From: Sindora glabra
Taxonomy: Eukaryota; Streptophyta; Magnoliopsida; Fabales; Fabaceae
Length of the DNA: 64,000 bases
Direction: 5' to 3'
NCBI GenBank assembly: GCA_020226215.1
Contig: CM035233.1
Location: forward strand, 19,425,701-19,489,700
The notes under the pieces were generated by a model. The model did no database searches. It saw nothing but the letters and a program-made list of their open reading frames with translations, and had not been told where the DNA came from. Both the position numbers and the translations under genes were made by a program. The stretch's first letter is position 1, and each line of letters opens with the position of its first letter. Positions 50,080-63,635 of the stretch are shown piece by piece.

Positions 50080-52340
50080 TTTTTAATGAGATATATCAAC
50101 ATTAAACATGTTGGATAGCATGAATACTCTTATAGTTTAGTGCCTCTAACCCTTACCATTCTTTTTCGTTTTTGTGAAGGACGTATATTTTCTCCCATGA
50201 ATCAAATTCAAGGTGAGTAATATCACGATGCCAATCATAACATCAATTACTCATTTCATTCATTTCATAAAGTATGATTAAAATACCAATTATGCTATAA
50301 AATTTTACCATTCTCATATATGTTCACATTTCATCCTCACATGACATTATATCTACAGATAGCATATAACCTTTCCATTTAAGATAATAGCAAATATTAA
50401 TTCTTCTGAATGGCTAGCAATTTATAACTCAAGCATTATCAAATGTATAAAAAATTTCAATTATTTGCAATATTTTTCAATCAAATGTATAAACATTAAA
50501 CATGTTAAGTAGTATGAACAGTCCCATTGTTTAGTATCTTTTGGGCTCCTAAATTAATTTAAAATTTTTATAAAATTTTATCTAATGCTTCTAATACTTT
50601 AATAAGCATCGAATATCAATTTTCTTCTAGTTTCATCACCTTTAGGTACTATTCATATAGTACCGAAATAAAAAAATTCAAAATAGGATAGCACAAAAGT
50701 AATTATGATAAAAGTCTCTTTTCAATATTCGAATTAATTCTAATCATCACTAATTTTTGACATAACAGCCTTAGTATGTTAAATGATGTAAAACTTCAAT
50801 TATTTACAAAAATTCCATATTGTTACTATTCATATGGAACCAAAAACTTAGAATTGCCAATTCTAGGCAATTTTGAATTTATTATGTAAAACGAGCCTTC
50901 ATAGTATCTAAATCAATTCCAATTGCCACTAAATTTCTATGCAAGGCTACTAGTATGTTAATAATCAAATAAAATTAATTATTTTAATTTTTCTCTATCA
51001 AATTATGGGACAAACAGCACTAAGTTTCTACATATAAAATACAAAATTCTATTTTAAGCTTTTATAATCAAAGACTACACAAATGCACTTTTCATAACTT
51101 TAAATTTTTTCAAAAATTTCCAATTTCTTATATATCTATCCTAGAACTATTTGTAATATTAAAATACTAAAAATTAAAATTTTAACAATTTCTAATCCTT
51201 GATTCCAAAGAGGAATAGAAATATATTATAACTCTGCTTTAAAAATTTTACTTCTAAATTCAACATAATCCTATTATCATCTTTTAAGGGAAAACTTGAT
51301 TAATCTTCTCCTACCAATTTTAGCACTAGGAAACCAACATCATACCATTATATTAAATTAATACAATATTAAACCAAACCATAGAGTACCACAACTCAAC
51401 TAAACATTTATAATAGTATATACTATCGTACTCTTCACTTTTCATAGGAAAACTCAAATAAACAAGAAATAGTTACCACTCACCTTAAATCCCTAATTCT
51501 TTAACCTTTCAAATTCCTCTCAAAGTAGCAACTTTACTAACATAAATTGATTTTTAAAAATTTTGGAGAGAAGATTTCTAAAAAAAACTTAAAGAAAATA
51601 AAAGGAAACTTAAGTTATCTTGTAAGAATTTGATAGAACTACTTAAGGAACCTCTTAGAAGTCATAGGAAGTCATAGTTTTGAGTTAGGAAATAAGTAGA
51701 AATTTTGATGTAGAAATGGCCTAAAAGCCTTAAATAAAATTTTTTCCAAGTTTCCTTTATAAACCATTCATTTTATTATTTTTTTGTAAAAAAAAATTTG
51801 ATGATAGCTAGCACATGGTACATGGTTTCTTAAGCTAAAAATTACAAAAAAATTTCTTCTAAATAGTGCCTATAAAAGTTCACTAATAAATATCCCTAAT
51901 TTTTTACTTATTTACCTAATTATCATAAGCTTCTTTTACAAGATTGGGCTTTACATGGGCCTAATTCATTTTTTTTCCTTTTTCTAACTTTTAGGATCAG
52001 ATTTTGGCCTAAAATAATTGAGCCATATCAACCTAAATATGCCAAGATGGTTTATTTCAAATTTGGGTCCAATCTTTAGGTTTTTAGGTTACTCAAGCTC
52101 TAAATTTTCTATTAAGCTTTCATATAATTTTTTGATTGTATTTTGACCTAAACTAGTGTCTAATATTTTTTTTTACTAAAATTCTAGATAAACATAGCTC
52201 CAAACTATCTCTATAATTTACTTGAACTTTACCCAATTGCCTTTTCAAGTTCCATGAACTACCAAAAAATGAACCGCCAAGCTGATTTTAGCATAAGTCT
52301 TGGGATAGTTAGGATAGATACTTACAAAAGCATTTTGTTG
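50080..52340. mobile_element. Truncated LTR of the 34.7-37.8 kb family
   Basis: Shares collinear blocks with 35690-37600, for example GGATAGCA, TTTTCAAAAATTTCCAA, followed by the CTTAGGTC/GGCCTAAA-type pyrimidine-rich part. Its left part has an imperfect tandem repeat of about 380 bp (AAACATTAAACATGTT near 50097 and 50482). No genes. Confidence 0.5.
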
Positions 52341-52385
52341 CATAATGGATTGAAATTCATTTCTATTTGACATCCACCTTGGTTT

Positions 52386-52720
52386 CACTACAAAAAAATG
52401 GCTAATTAGCAACTATTATAGAGCATAATTAGTGGCAGTTTAAACTACCTCTAACATACATAATGGTAGTTCCATGAACTACCAAAAAATGGACTACCAA
52501 GCTGATTTTAGCAATAATTCAAGTCAAATACTAGAGGTTTGAAATTTCAAAAAATTTAATGGCGATTCAATTTAATAGCAATTTAATCGCCATTATTTTA
52601 AAAAGTATTATCAAATAGTGGTTGAAAATTGCCCTCATTCATTAGTTTTCTTTTTTTTTAAAAAAAAGCTTAACATTTAGTAGTGGTTCCAAACCACCGC
52701 CAATGTATCTTTATATTAAA
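52386..52720 (+). mobile_element. CACTA-like transposon terminus
   Basis: Begins CACTACAAAAAAATGGCTAA, the standard 5' end of En/Spm-type elements. Behind it are short subterminal inverted motifs typical of the group: GTGGTTCCAAACCACCGCC and ATGGCGATT...AATCGCCAT. A matching right end (…GTAGTG) was not found in the window, so the element may be truncated. The direct repeat TCCATGAACTACCAAAAAAT occurs both before (52249) and inside (52473). Confidence 0.6.
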
Positions 52721-55700
52721 GAAATTAAAAAAAGAACTATTTTTGAAATCCACCAATTACATGTCTTATCTTATTTGTCTAACAAATCTCCCAATATATC
52801 ATATTTTTCCCCTATTTCTAATGATGCAAAAGGAAATATAGAAAAGAAACAAGCATAATCTAACATTATCAAATTTTGTTAAAATTAAAAAAGTAATGCT
52901 TTATCTACAAGAATGTGCTTTTACAATTGTAATTATCGCACATGATATATCAAAGTTAACTTTCATCAGCACTACTTATCTCACAGATCCTATATACTTC
53001 TTCATCCCTCTTGGAAATAACTCAACTTGTACTAATTATCAACCTAAATATATCAACTATGCCTCTCTGCTGATATAGATTTTCTTCTTGAAATAATCCT
53101 AGCTATCCATTTTTTCACTATTTCATTCTAAAACTTCCTTGTAGTATGAAATAATCAAACAAAAAGGCTATATAGTAAGAGTAATATATAATACATGATA
53201 AATTCTTATCCTATTAGAAAAGCTAAGGAACTTAATCATTTGTATATTCCAATGAGTGAGGTGGTATGAATTAAAAGGCCATAAAGATATTAGTTTATGT
53301 AAACTAACCCATTTGATATTCCAATGCTTGTAGAATCAATGCAATGCAATTAAAAAATTAAGTGGTATAACATAAACAACCAATATAACTCAAAATTAGA
53401 AGGATCACTATGAAAAGTTTTTATGATAAAGGTGGCACAAGATTAAAAAAGTGGACACAAGCTATAACAATTAATATAACTCAAAATATAATTTTTTTCT
53501 CACCAACTTGATTTCCCCAATTAGATTATTAAAAGGTTCTAGTTTTTCAATAGGTATAAAAACTAGAGTGATTAAAATTTGATTCTAGATCTCCTTCTAA
53601 TTAAAGGCATCATTTGCTATTGCAACTTCTAATTCTAGCTCTCCTTTTTTTTCTAATATCTCATATTATAGATGGATCACACACTTTCCTTTCATTTCAT
53701 TCCATAAAATAAATATTGAACTAAGTTACTGCTTCTTCTTACCTCTATCTTTAAGTTTACAAAGAAAATCATTCATAAATATTTATTTTTATAATGTTAA
53801 GCATAAGCTTTCTATTCACCTACTCTACAATCTTAACTTATATATAATTGCTAGGCCAACTATGTAAAAGAATGATTAATACTCATTAAAGAAATACTTA
53901 AATTAGAATAATATAGAGAAAAACCCACTCTTATACATTATAAAGTACGGATAAATTTTAATTGAAAGATTATATATATCACATAAATATAAATTAATTA
54001 ACTTAAACGATATATTTGATCATCACTGACCTTATTCCTACAAGTATCAATCCAATCTTACTTACACGATACTATAAAAGATCATAAGTATACCATATTA
54101 GCTTGAAACAATTACTTCTCAATCATAATATATATACCAATAGCTTGATTAATATATAACTACAATATTAAAAAAAAGAATGAAAAATAAAAGGAGTAAA
54201 TCATATATATATGGAAATTTTATTTTTGTTTATGATTAAAGCCTATTTACTTAATTGAAAGTGATGTAAAAGAGGTGGAAATCTTTAAACACTAAAACTT
54301 GAACAAATGTTAACTTTTCTATCACATATGGTGTGATGGATAGAGAAAAATCCATATTAACCTTAAGATTATAGTTATTGGAAACTCAGATCCTCCAAAT
54401 CCTTACCTATCCTATTTCTTTTAAAACCACAAGCATTTCACCTATGAGCTTTATTTGGTTAAGTAGATAAAAATTAAAACCATTTTATAATTTTAGTTTG
54501 CAAATTTTGAAGTCTATTTACCTGAACTGCCTTCTAAGTTTATCATTAATCTTTTTCACTTTATTTAGGTTTTATAAAGGTTCCATAAACTATAAAGTAA
54601 ATTAATTAGTATTTCAATAATGGTAATTAATGAATTAATTATTTGTAAACTAACAAAGCTCATTCTCCACACCAAACTTGCTTATACTAACTGCTACTTA
54701 AACCCCTATTCCTTTTAGACACATTAGCCATTCATCTGGACATTTTTATAATTGTAAAAAATATATATAGCTTTAAAAAAGAATATCACATAAGCCACTT
54801 ATTATTATCATAAAATTATTAAAGATAAAAATAAAAAAATTAGGATTTTCTTCATAATTTCAATGACTTCATCTCTAGAAGTTACATAGAATCCTAATAA
54901 TATAAGGTGATGATAAGTTTTTGGCTTCATACTTAAGGATTGCTAGCAATATCAACATGTTCTATTAGTGGCACCAAATTTGATTTGGTTTCCATCATCT
55001 CAATTCTTGCAATCACAAATCATATGAGCTTTTAGGTCAATCTCTATACACTAAAACTTCACTCTTATTGTAACATAATATTGTTTAACATTCCTTCCAC
55101 TATGATTGATTGAAAGAAACAAATATAATGAAAAATAATACACTTGCTTTCCAAAAATAAAAGCCCAGTAGTATGAAAATATCTTACATTTACTTGAATT
55201 ACAATAAAGATGCATATGTACTAAAAAGAAAATAACTAAACTACCATCTACTTGAATTACAACTAAGTCAAATGGAGATATAAAGAGTTATCTCATATAT
55301 TCCTATTACAATAATTTACCTTCTCAATCATGTAGGATAACTTCTCTTTCGTATTCACTTTCCATGAATGGAATAAATGAACTATTATCTATCTATAACC
55401 ATAGCTAAAAGTTACCAAAGAAACACTCACTAATGAGACATTTTAATAGCCATACTAGAGAAAATTAGCATCAATCCCACTCTTCACTTTCTCTAGAACT
55501 TATAGAATGTATCTATCAAGTTATTAACTAATAAAGAACATTTAATACTATTGTAGTACTATTTTAAAAGCTCTCCAATAAATGCCTCTTGTTCTATTTT
55601 AAAGGCTCTAGTTAATTATATGTCAAAATTTTCTAACATGAGAAAGAATTAAAACAAATGTCTAATAGTAATTTCACCTTTAAGGGTTCAAAAATTGGCT

Positions 55701-56030
55701 CACTGCCACTAAGTTACCAATAAAGGTAAGTGGACAAAGTAAATGTTGTTTCAAGGAATTCAACCACAGATAGTTAAGCCTCAAAATTACTCACGAATTT
55801 GGATTCAAAATATAACAAAAGAAAATATAGATAAGAATAAAAACCAAAAAATAATTTCATGATAATAATAGTAATATTAAAGCATCCTATTTAGATAAGC
55901 ACCTTATCATCATAAATAAACAAGATTTGCATGAAAAGCATTTAAGAATATGAAACTAGGAAAATAAAAAAAAAACATGCAAAACTAAATTAACTTATCA
56001 AAACAAATTCCTTATAGATAAAGATGAATT
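52721..56030. other. AT-rich stretch, possibly interior of the CACTA-like element
   Basis: No CACTA transposase or other protein motif recognised on either strand. No long repeats noticed. Confidence 0.4.
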
Positions 56031-56439
56031 CATTACTACAAAAACAATAACCCCTTTGACATAAAAACAAAGATAGACTCTAATGCCTTTTGTGAGAGTA
56101 AGAAAGATGGTACCTTGGGATTTGGGAACTTAATTTACTATGATACCATAAAAATAACTTCAAAAAACAATTGACGAAGTAATTATTAAAGGATTAAACT
56201 AGAACACCCACACAAAAGAGTTTGATAATAGTAATATAATGATTAATTAAATAAATATTCATAATAATGAAAATAAAAATATTATAATCAAAGCCACTTT
56301 TAGAGCTTCATTTGTATATTGAAGTAGATATTCTACTATGGTTGCCCTTATAGCTTTTGCATCTATACTTTAATAGCTTTAATTAGCACGATGCTATCTA
56401 CTTCATACTTTGCACCTTTAGAAAAGCCATGAGCTTGTT

Positions 56440-56940
56440 ACTAATACTACAATAAATTAACACTTGTGCCATGAAAATTTAAAAATTATAGCAATTTTAT
56501 CTCTTGCCATAGGAATAAAAAGTTCAAACAAGTGTACAAAAAACTAAAAAATTTATGTTATGAAAATTTTTTATCTATGACAAAATATCACTTTTGTCAC
56601 AAATTTTTACCATAAACTAAGTTACAAGAACACATTTTACATAACAAAGTATCACTTGTACTATGAAAAAACTTTACGGTAGCAAAGTATCACTTATTCT
56701 ATAAAACTAAGCTATAGGAACATATTCCTTATGGTAAAGTATCACTTATATTATGAAAAAAATTTATTCGTAATAAAGTATCGCTTGTGCCATAAACCAA
56801 GTCATGAGAACATATTTCTTATGGTAAAATATCACTTGTGCTATAAAGTAAGTTACAAGTACATATTCCTTGTGATAAAATATCACTTATTCTATCATAT
56901 AAGTTAAAAAAATTTATCCGTGGCAAAGTATTACTTATGC
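56440..56940. repeat. Subterminal direct repeats, unit about 60-70 bp
   Basis: AAAGTATCACTT or AAAATATCACTT recurs at least seven times, alternating with AAGTTACAAGAACATATTCC or variants. Probably binding sites for the transposase of the CACTA-like element. Confidence 0.7.
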
Positions 56941-58828
56941 AATAAATTAATTCTATAAATAAGATTATAGCTAAATATATTATTTTTTATAACTATACAT
57001 ATAAAAAAAGTTATTTATAATAGGTACAATATGCTGCAATGTAATAGATAATAAAAAATGCAAATATTTATATATAATGGGTGTTTAGCAAATATTTCAT
57101 TCATCACTTAAGTTAAACGTCTTTAACTAATTAACTAAGTTAAATAATTATTTTAGAAATTTGATAAACATATTATTTAATCAACTGATTAACCTCTAAT
57201 CAATTAAAATAAAAAAAATTTATAGAACATAACATTTTTAATTAGTCGACTCATAAAATGTATATAAAAAGATAGAACTACCTATAAATTATATAGTTAT
57301 GTACATTTATTATTTTTCTTAAAATAATAGAGATAGAAGTTGAATACTAAACTTTAATATATGTAAGAAAGAGCTTAATTATTAAGCTTCTAAGTATTTT
57401 TATTTACATATATACCAAATTTAATATCTATTAGGATGCAATAATTTTTTTTATAAATAATAAATAACCATTTAACTTTTCATCAATTAAATTTACATAA
57501 TAAAGTTAATATACATTATCAAAATAAATATTATAATATATTAAAGATTGTATTACATAATTATTCACTGAATTTAAATTCTTTACAAATTAAAATTAAA
57601 AATTAGTAGGATTAACCTATACATATATATAATACATACATATACAACAATTTTTTCAATTTATTATCTAGTCCAATTTTTAAAAAAGCACTTAACAAAA
57701 ATAGATCATTCAAGGTATAAAACATTATAAAAAGATTTATTTTTATCACATCATATTATTCTTAAAAAATGTGTTGACAAAGAAGATATATGTATTATGA
57801 AAACACTAAAATCATTATATTATATATAAATAGTATGATTTGTGACATAATCTATAATGAGTTTTATTATAAAAATATGTAATAACAAGTTTTGCATTCA
57901 TCACTATAATATTAATAAAACTTTCATTAAAAATTGAAATTAATATTTATATAAAATTATGTATAATTTAATAATAATTAAATTATTCTATTAAAAATTT
58001 TAAGTAAGTTATATTTAAGGGGTGATATGTATAAAATAATCTAAATTTCATTTTCATCCCTTATTAATTTCAATTATATCAATTTCATTCTTTACATATA
58101 TTTTGAATTAATTTCTTCTCCTTTAAATAATAATTTAATTAATTTAGATTCATTTATAATTTTATTAATAGGTTAATGACTTGATATATGGAAGGATAAG
58201 AATTAAATATAAATAACATATGAGAGATGAAATTAATACTAAAAAATTATGAAAGATTAAATGATTTAACTTATATTTGTGAATGATAAAAATATATATT
58301 ATAAATAAAAAATTAAAAGTAAATCATTTATAATAATTTAAAATTTAATTTATAATTAAAATTTAAATATGTGTGATAGTTCATAGTTATGATTTGTATG
58401 GATATTCATTTCATATAATCTAACCTTTATTGAGGGAATTTTTAAAGATTAATAAAAAAATTACTTGAAAGATGTAAAAATTTTACTTTTATCTTGTAAT
58501 AAGTCAATTAATAATAATTAATGAAAACTATTGATAAAAGGATAAAATTAACTAGTTAATTATTTATGAGAGATAAAATTAATATAAAATATTTGTAAAG
58601 GATAAATTTGATATAAGTAAAATTAGTAATAAAATAAATGAGAATTTAGTTTATAAAAATAAATTTTAAAATAAAATCATAAAAAATTTTAATATTAGTA
58701 TTTTTTTATTATATGTATTTTATAATATTTTATTATTATATAATTAATATGGCATAAGTGTAATTTTATTTTTGAAGTTAACAGGTTGATTAAAACTTTA
58801 TATAAAATATATTATATTATAATACTAA

Positions 58829-58920
58829 AGAAGCAAACTAGCACAATAGCAAAGCTTAGCATTTCTTAACTTGGAGATTTAGGTTCAATTTCTTATAAAT
58901 ACAATTTATAATTTCAAATG
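58829..58920 (+). mobile_element. Possible tRNA-derived SINE head
   Basis: Contains a degenerate box A (TAGCACAATAGC) and, about 40 bp on, a degenerate box B (GGTTCAATTTC), the spacing of an RNA polymerase III promoter. Sequence between does not fold as an intact tRNA by eye. It lies inside the CACTA-like element. Confidence 0.3.
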
Positions 58921-59385
58921 GATAGAGTTTCAATGATTTACATTTGCTTGATATAGGTCGAAACATTAATAGGTTTTAACAAATATACAAATAAAATGAT
59001 AAGAGATCACTTAATTGAAGTGGTTAGATCATCAATTTAATTTGAATATATAAAAATTATTTTAGTTAGTTACATTAGTTTTGATAATAATTTTATTTTA
59101 TTTTTTGCCATGATTTTATTCATGGCAATATGAGTTATTGGCCATGAATGTACCTTTCTTACTATGTTTGCATTCATGGCTAGAAGAATTTATTAACCAT
59201 GAACTTGTGGCCAAAAAAATTCATTTATGCCATAAGACCTTTTTTCCCGTGACAATTTTCTTGTGACACTTACTTATACCACAGGATCATTCAACTGGTA
59301 TTTCCATAGCTAAACAACATAACCATAAAAATTTAATCTTATGCCACAATTTTGACTATGACACAAATGTTGATTTATTATAATG

Positions 59386-61506
59386 TGATAATTATCCTCA
59401 TCTTGATTATGTAACTTGGTTGATGAATCACATTCCACACCGCCTAGGTTCTCATTAGCCCCTTTAACAATCATAGTAACCTCTTAGCCAAACTTCTTAA
59501 TTTGATAAATATGAAGTAACCTCTTAGCTATAAACCTTGTCATGCTAAGGCAATCCTCTGCAACTTTGGTTAATGAAAGTTGAGTTTGAAAAGGGACGTT
59601 CAATTTGAAGTAAGATTCAACTTCGGAGTTTCATGATTTGACATTCACAATATGGATTTTTTTTCTTTCAAAGGGTTTCAAAGTGCATTAGGGTTTCCAT
59701 GAACAAAAAGGGAATTTGTATTTCTCATAAAAAATAGGGAAAAGAATAATAAAAGAAAGAATGTGCATTAGTTTTTTATTAAGTGCACATTTTATTTTTT
59801 ATTTTAGGATATTAAAATAAAGCAAAAAAAATTAATGACACCTCATTTGACTACCATGAAATTTTTTATTTGGAAGCGATTTTGTGAATTACCACCACTT
59901 GACCACTACTAAACATTTTGTATTTTTGTAATGCTTCTCCCCCACTATTTCATGTGGAACATTGTAGTAATTGTATATAAGTAAGGCTAGTAGGCTATTG
60001 CTCATAATGACTACCTATGTTAATCATGTGTTTGTGTCTTATGGACGAATTGCGAAACTAGTTTTACTAAATAATTTTAATGTAATTAGTTATCAATTAT
60101 TAGCTAATAACTCAGCTATAAATTAGCTTATCAATTACCAGGTAATTAATTAATTATCAACTAATTCATTAGCTACTTAAGCTGATAGCCTAAATTGACA
60201 TTTTTTCCCAATAAACTAGTGCATAAAATGCCTTTACAGGTTAACATATAATTTATTAATCAAATTATTAAATTATAAGTTAACTTATTTATTGTATTAA
60301 ACACATATTAGGTAGTATAGAAGTAATATAATATTTTTCATTATAAAATTTTTTAAATAAATTAAAATTTAATGTAGAAATTATTAATTTAATTAATTAT
60401 GTAATTTTTAAATATAAATAATTGAAAATTAAAATCAAATTTATTTACTTAAATTTTATCAATATTTTCTCCATATAAAATTTGATTATATTTCAAATTA
60501 GATATATATTAATTAAGATTTTTTTCATTTCAAGTATTATTTTTTTATCTACTACATTTTTTATTCACTTTTATTATTTATAATTTAGATGCCAATGTCA
60601 TAAAATAGTATGCATATATTCTATTTTAAGTAATGATAGTTATATTCCATGTGTTCATTCCTTTCTTGCTTTCCTTGTCAAATCATGAAAAATTTGATGA
60701 CTTAGTCCTTTTTTTTGTAAGCTACAAAGGTAATCTTTCCCTAATTTTGAAAGGACAGTGAGAGGATAGTGAGCACAAGAGAGTATTAGTAACATTACTT
60801 TTCTATTTTTAACCTTTATTACTTTACCACATACATATTGATTTTACTTTTTTTATTTGCTCTTTTATATGTTCATCTTTTTCTTCTTTTTTTTAATGTC
60901 TAATCCTTTTATTTATAATTTAGATACTAATATCAGCATCCCTAAGTAATATAAGTATAATGTGATAAATTTTGTTTTTATTATAAATATATTTAAATAA
61001 GTTAAAACTTTTATATAAAAAGTATTACTTGAATTAATTAATTACATATTCTAATTTTCAAGAAAAATATTTAATTGTCTACAATATTGTATTGATATTA
61101 ATTTTTAATTACTATATGTCAAATTAAATTAAAGATAAAATAAATCACCAAATTGATCTTAAAAAAATAAATGTCATATCATATTTTCCATAAAAGTTTA
61201 TTTTGCATTAACTAATTATAACTTTTTCAAAAACTGAATGTAACATCTATCATTTAGGGATGCATTTGATATAGAAATTAGAGGCTTGTGTATTTATATG
61301 TAAGGGTGAAATTAGATTAAATTAGGTTAATCTTTATCTTAAATAGGTCAAGCTTATTTTGAAAAGTGTTAACCTGAGCATAAACAAGGTTAAAATTCTA
61401 GTCTAACATGACCTATTTAAAAAGTATGACTTGACTTGTTAATTTATTTATATAGATAAATCTTCAAATAAGTTAATAAGTAAAGGCTTTCAAGATAAAA
61501 TAAAAA
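59386..61506. other. AT-rich stretch, no gene seen
   Basis: Includes a slightly GC-richer part (59400-59680) without a recognised protein and a cluster of TAATTA/AGCT palindromes at 60060-60200 that may be an eroded MITE. Confidence 0.4.
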
Positions 61507-63635
61507 GGAAAAAAATCAGACCGATACTAGTTGCAGCAATTGATTGTAGTGAGGTACCCCAAATGAACTTCCTCTTATTTAAGTGCACTTGCCGAGCATG
61601 ATTTACCAAAATGGCCATAAGTCTAAACGACATACTTAAAGCGCATTCTGTTAAAAATAAAAGTACAAAAATAGAAATAGAAGAATTGCATTTCATCACC
61701 GTACAGCCCCAGTTAAACAAATCTAATATAAATTAAAAATAAAAGATTAAAAATTTATAAAATTAAAATTTAATATTACTGTTTCAGAATGAAATAGTAA
61801 CATGTTACTGTCTAGAAAATAAATAATAACATGTGATTATCCATTTATTTAGGATTTTTGTTTGGTGTTATTGTTTTAGAATGAAATAGTAACATATTAC
61901 TATTTAGAAAATAAACAGTAACATATTATTACTTAGCAATTTGGTTATTAATTAGACTTGATTTATCTATTTATTTGAGATTTTGCTTAGTATTACTATT
62001 TTAAAATGAAATAGTAACATGTTATTATTTAATAGTTTAATTGTTAATTAAACTTAGAATGAAACAGTAATAAGTTATTATTTAGAGAACAGATAGTAAC
62101 ATGCTATTATTTGACAATTTAGTTATTAATTAGACTTAATTTATCCATTTATTTAGGATCTTTAGTTAATGTTACTATTTTAAAATGAAATAGTAGCATG
62201 TTATTATCTAAAAAATAAATAGTAATATGCTATTATCTATTTATTTAAAATTTTTGTTTGGTATTACTGTTTTAGAATGAAACAGTAACATGGTACTATT
62301 TAAAGAATAAATAGTAACATACTATTATTTAGCAATTTAGTTGTTAATTAGACTTAATAAAATAGTAATATATTACTATCTAGGTAGTAAATAGTAACAT
62401 ACTATTATTTAATAATTTGGTTATCAATTAGACTTATTTATCTATTTATTTAAAATTTTTAGTTGATGTTACTGTTTTAGAATGAAATAGTAACATGTTA
62501 CTGTCCGGAGAACAAAATAGTAACATACTATTATCCATTTATTTGAAATTTTTACTTAGTATTACTGTTTTGAAATGAAATAGTAACATATTATTATTTA
62601 GTAATTTGATTGTTAATTAAGCTTGAAACAAAATAGTAATATGTTACTGTTTAGAGAACAAATAGTAACATGCTATTATTTAACAATTTAATTATTAGTT
62701 AGACTTAATTTATCTATTTATTTAGAATTTTTAGTTAGTATTACTATTTTAGAATGAAATAATAGCATGTTACCATCTAGAGAATAAATAGTAACATGCT
62801 ATTATCCATTTATTTGAAATTTTTGCTTAGTGTTATTATTTTGAAATGAAACAATAACATATTACTATCTAGAAAATAAAAAATAATATGGTATTATTTC
62901 GCAATTTGATTGTTAATTAGACTTAATTTTTTTATTTATTTAGAATTTTTTTATTAATGTTACTATTTTAAATGAAACAATAATATTCTCTTCTTTAACA
63001 GTTTGGTTGTTAATTAGGCTTGGAACTAAACAATAACATATTACTGTCTAGAGAATAAATAGTAACATGCTATAATTTGACAGTTTGGTTATTAATTAGA
63101 CTTAATTTATCTATTTATTTGAAATTTTTTATTGGTGTTACTGTTTTAGAATGAAATAGTAACATGTTACTATCTAGAGAACAAACAGTAACATGCTATT
63201 ATTTGGTAATTTAATTATTAATTAGACTTAATTTACTTATTTATTCAGAATTTTTGGTTGGTGTTACTATTTTGGAATGAAATAGTAACATCCTCTTCTT
63301 TGGTAGTTTGGTTGTTAATTAGGTTTATAATGAAATAGTAATATACTATTATTTGACAATTTGGTGGTTAATTAAACTTGATTTATCCATTTATTTAGAT
63401 TTTTTTATTGGTGTTACTATTTTGGAATGAAGCAGTAATATGTTATTATCTAGAGAATAAAAAGTAAAATATTATTATTTATTTATTTAGGATTTTTACT
63501 TGATGTCACTATTTTAGAATGAAAGAGTAACATCCTCTTTTTAGCAGTTTGATTATTAATTAGACTTGAAATAAAATAGTAACATGTTACTATCTTGAGA
63601 ACAAACAGTAACATGTTATTATTTGTTATCCAAAC
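61507..63635. mobile_element. Second copy of the array-bearing element (array 2)
   Basis: It starts GGAAAAAAATCAGACC, like 26680, and shares flanking blocks with it (ATTTAAGTGCAC, AAAATAAAAGATTAAAAA). From about 61780 it consists of the same ~128-bp repeat family, including exact AGTAACATGTTACT near 61797, 62488, 63158 and 63580. It stops abruptly at about 63635, without the right-hand non-array part present at 28880-29477. This copy is therefore truncated, perhaps by the sequence that follows. Confidence 0.75.

Larger units (their letters stand above)
56031..59385. mobile_element. CACTA-like non-autonomous element
   Basis: The left end reads CATTACTACAAAAACAATAA. The right end, reverse-complemented from 59385, reads CATTATAATAAATCAACATT, then TGTGTCATAG. 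Near both ends are many short subterminal repeats: at 56440-56940 units of about 60-70 bp (AAAGTATCACTTGTGC, then AACATATTCCTTATGG), and at 59100-59370 motifs such as CATGGC, GCCATGA, TATGCCA. Subterminal repeat clusters are typical of CACTA elements. No transposase was found, and the target duplications are not clear. Confidence 0.45.
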
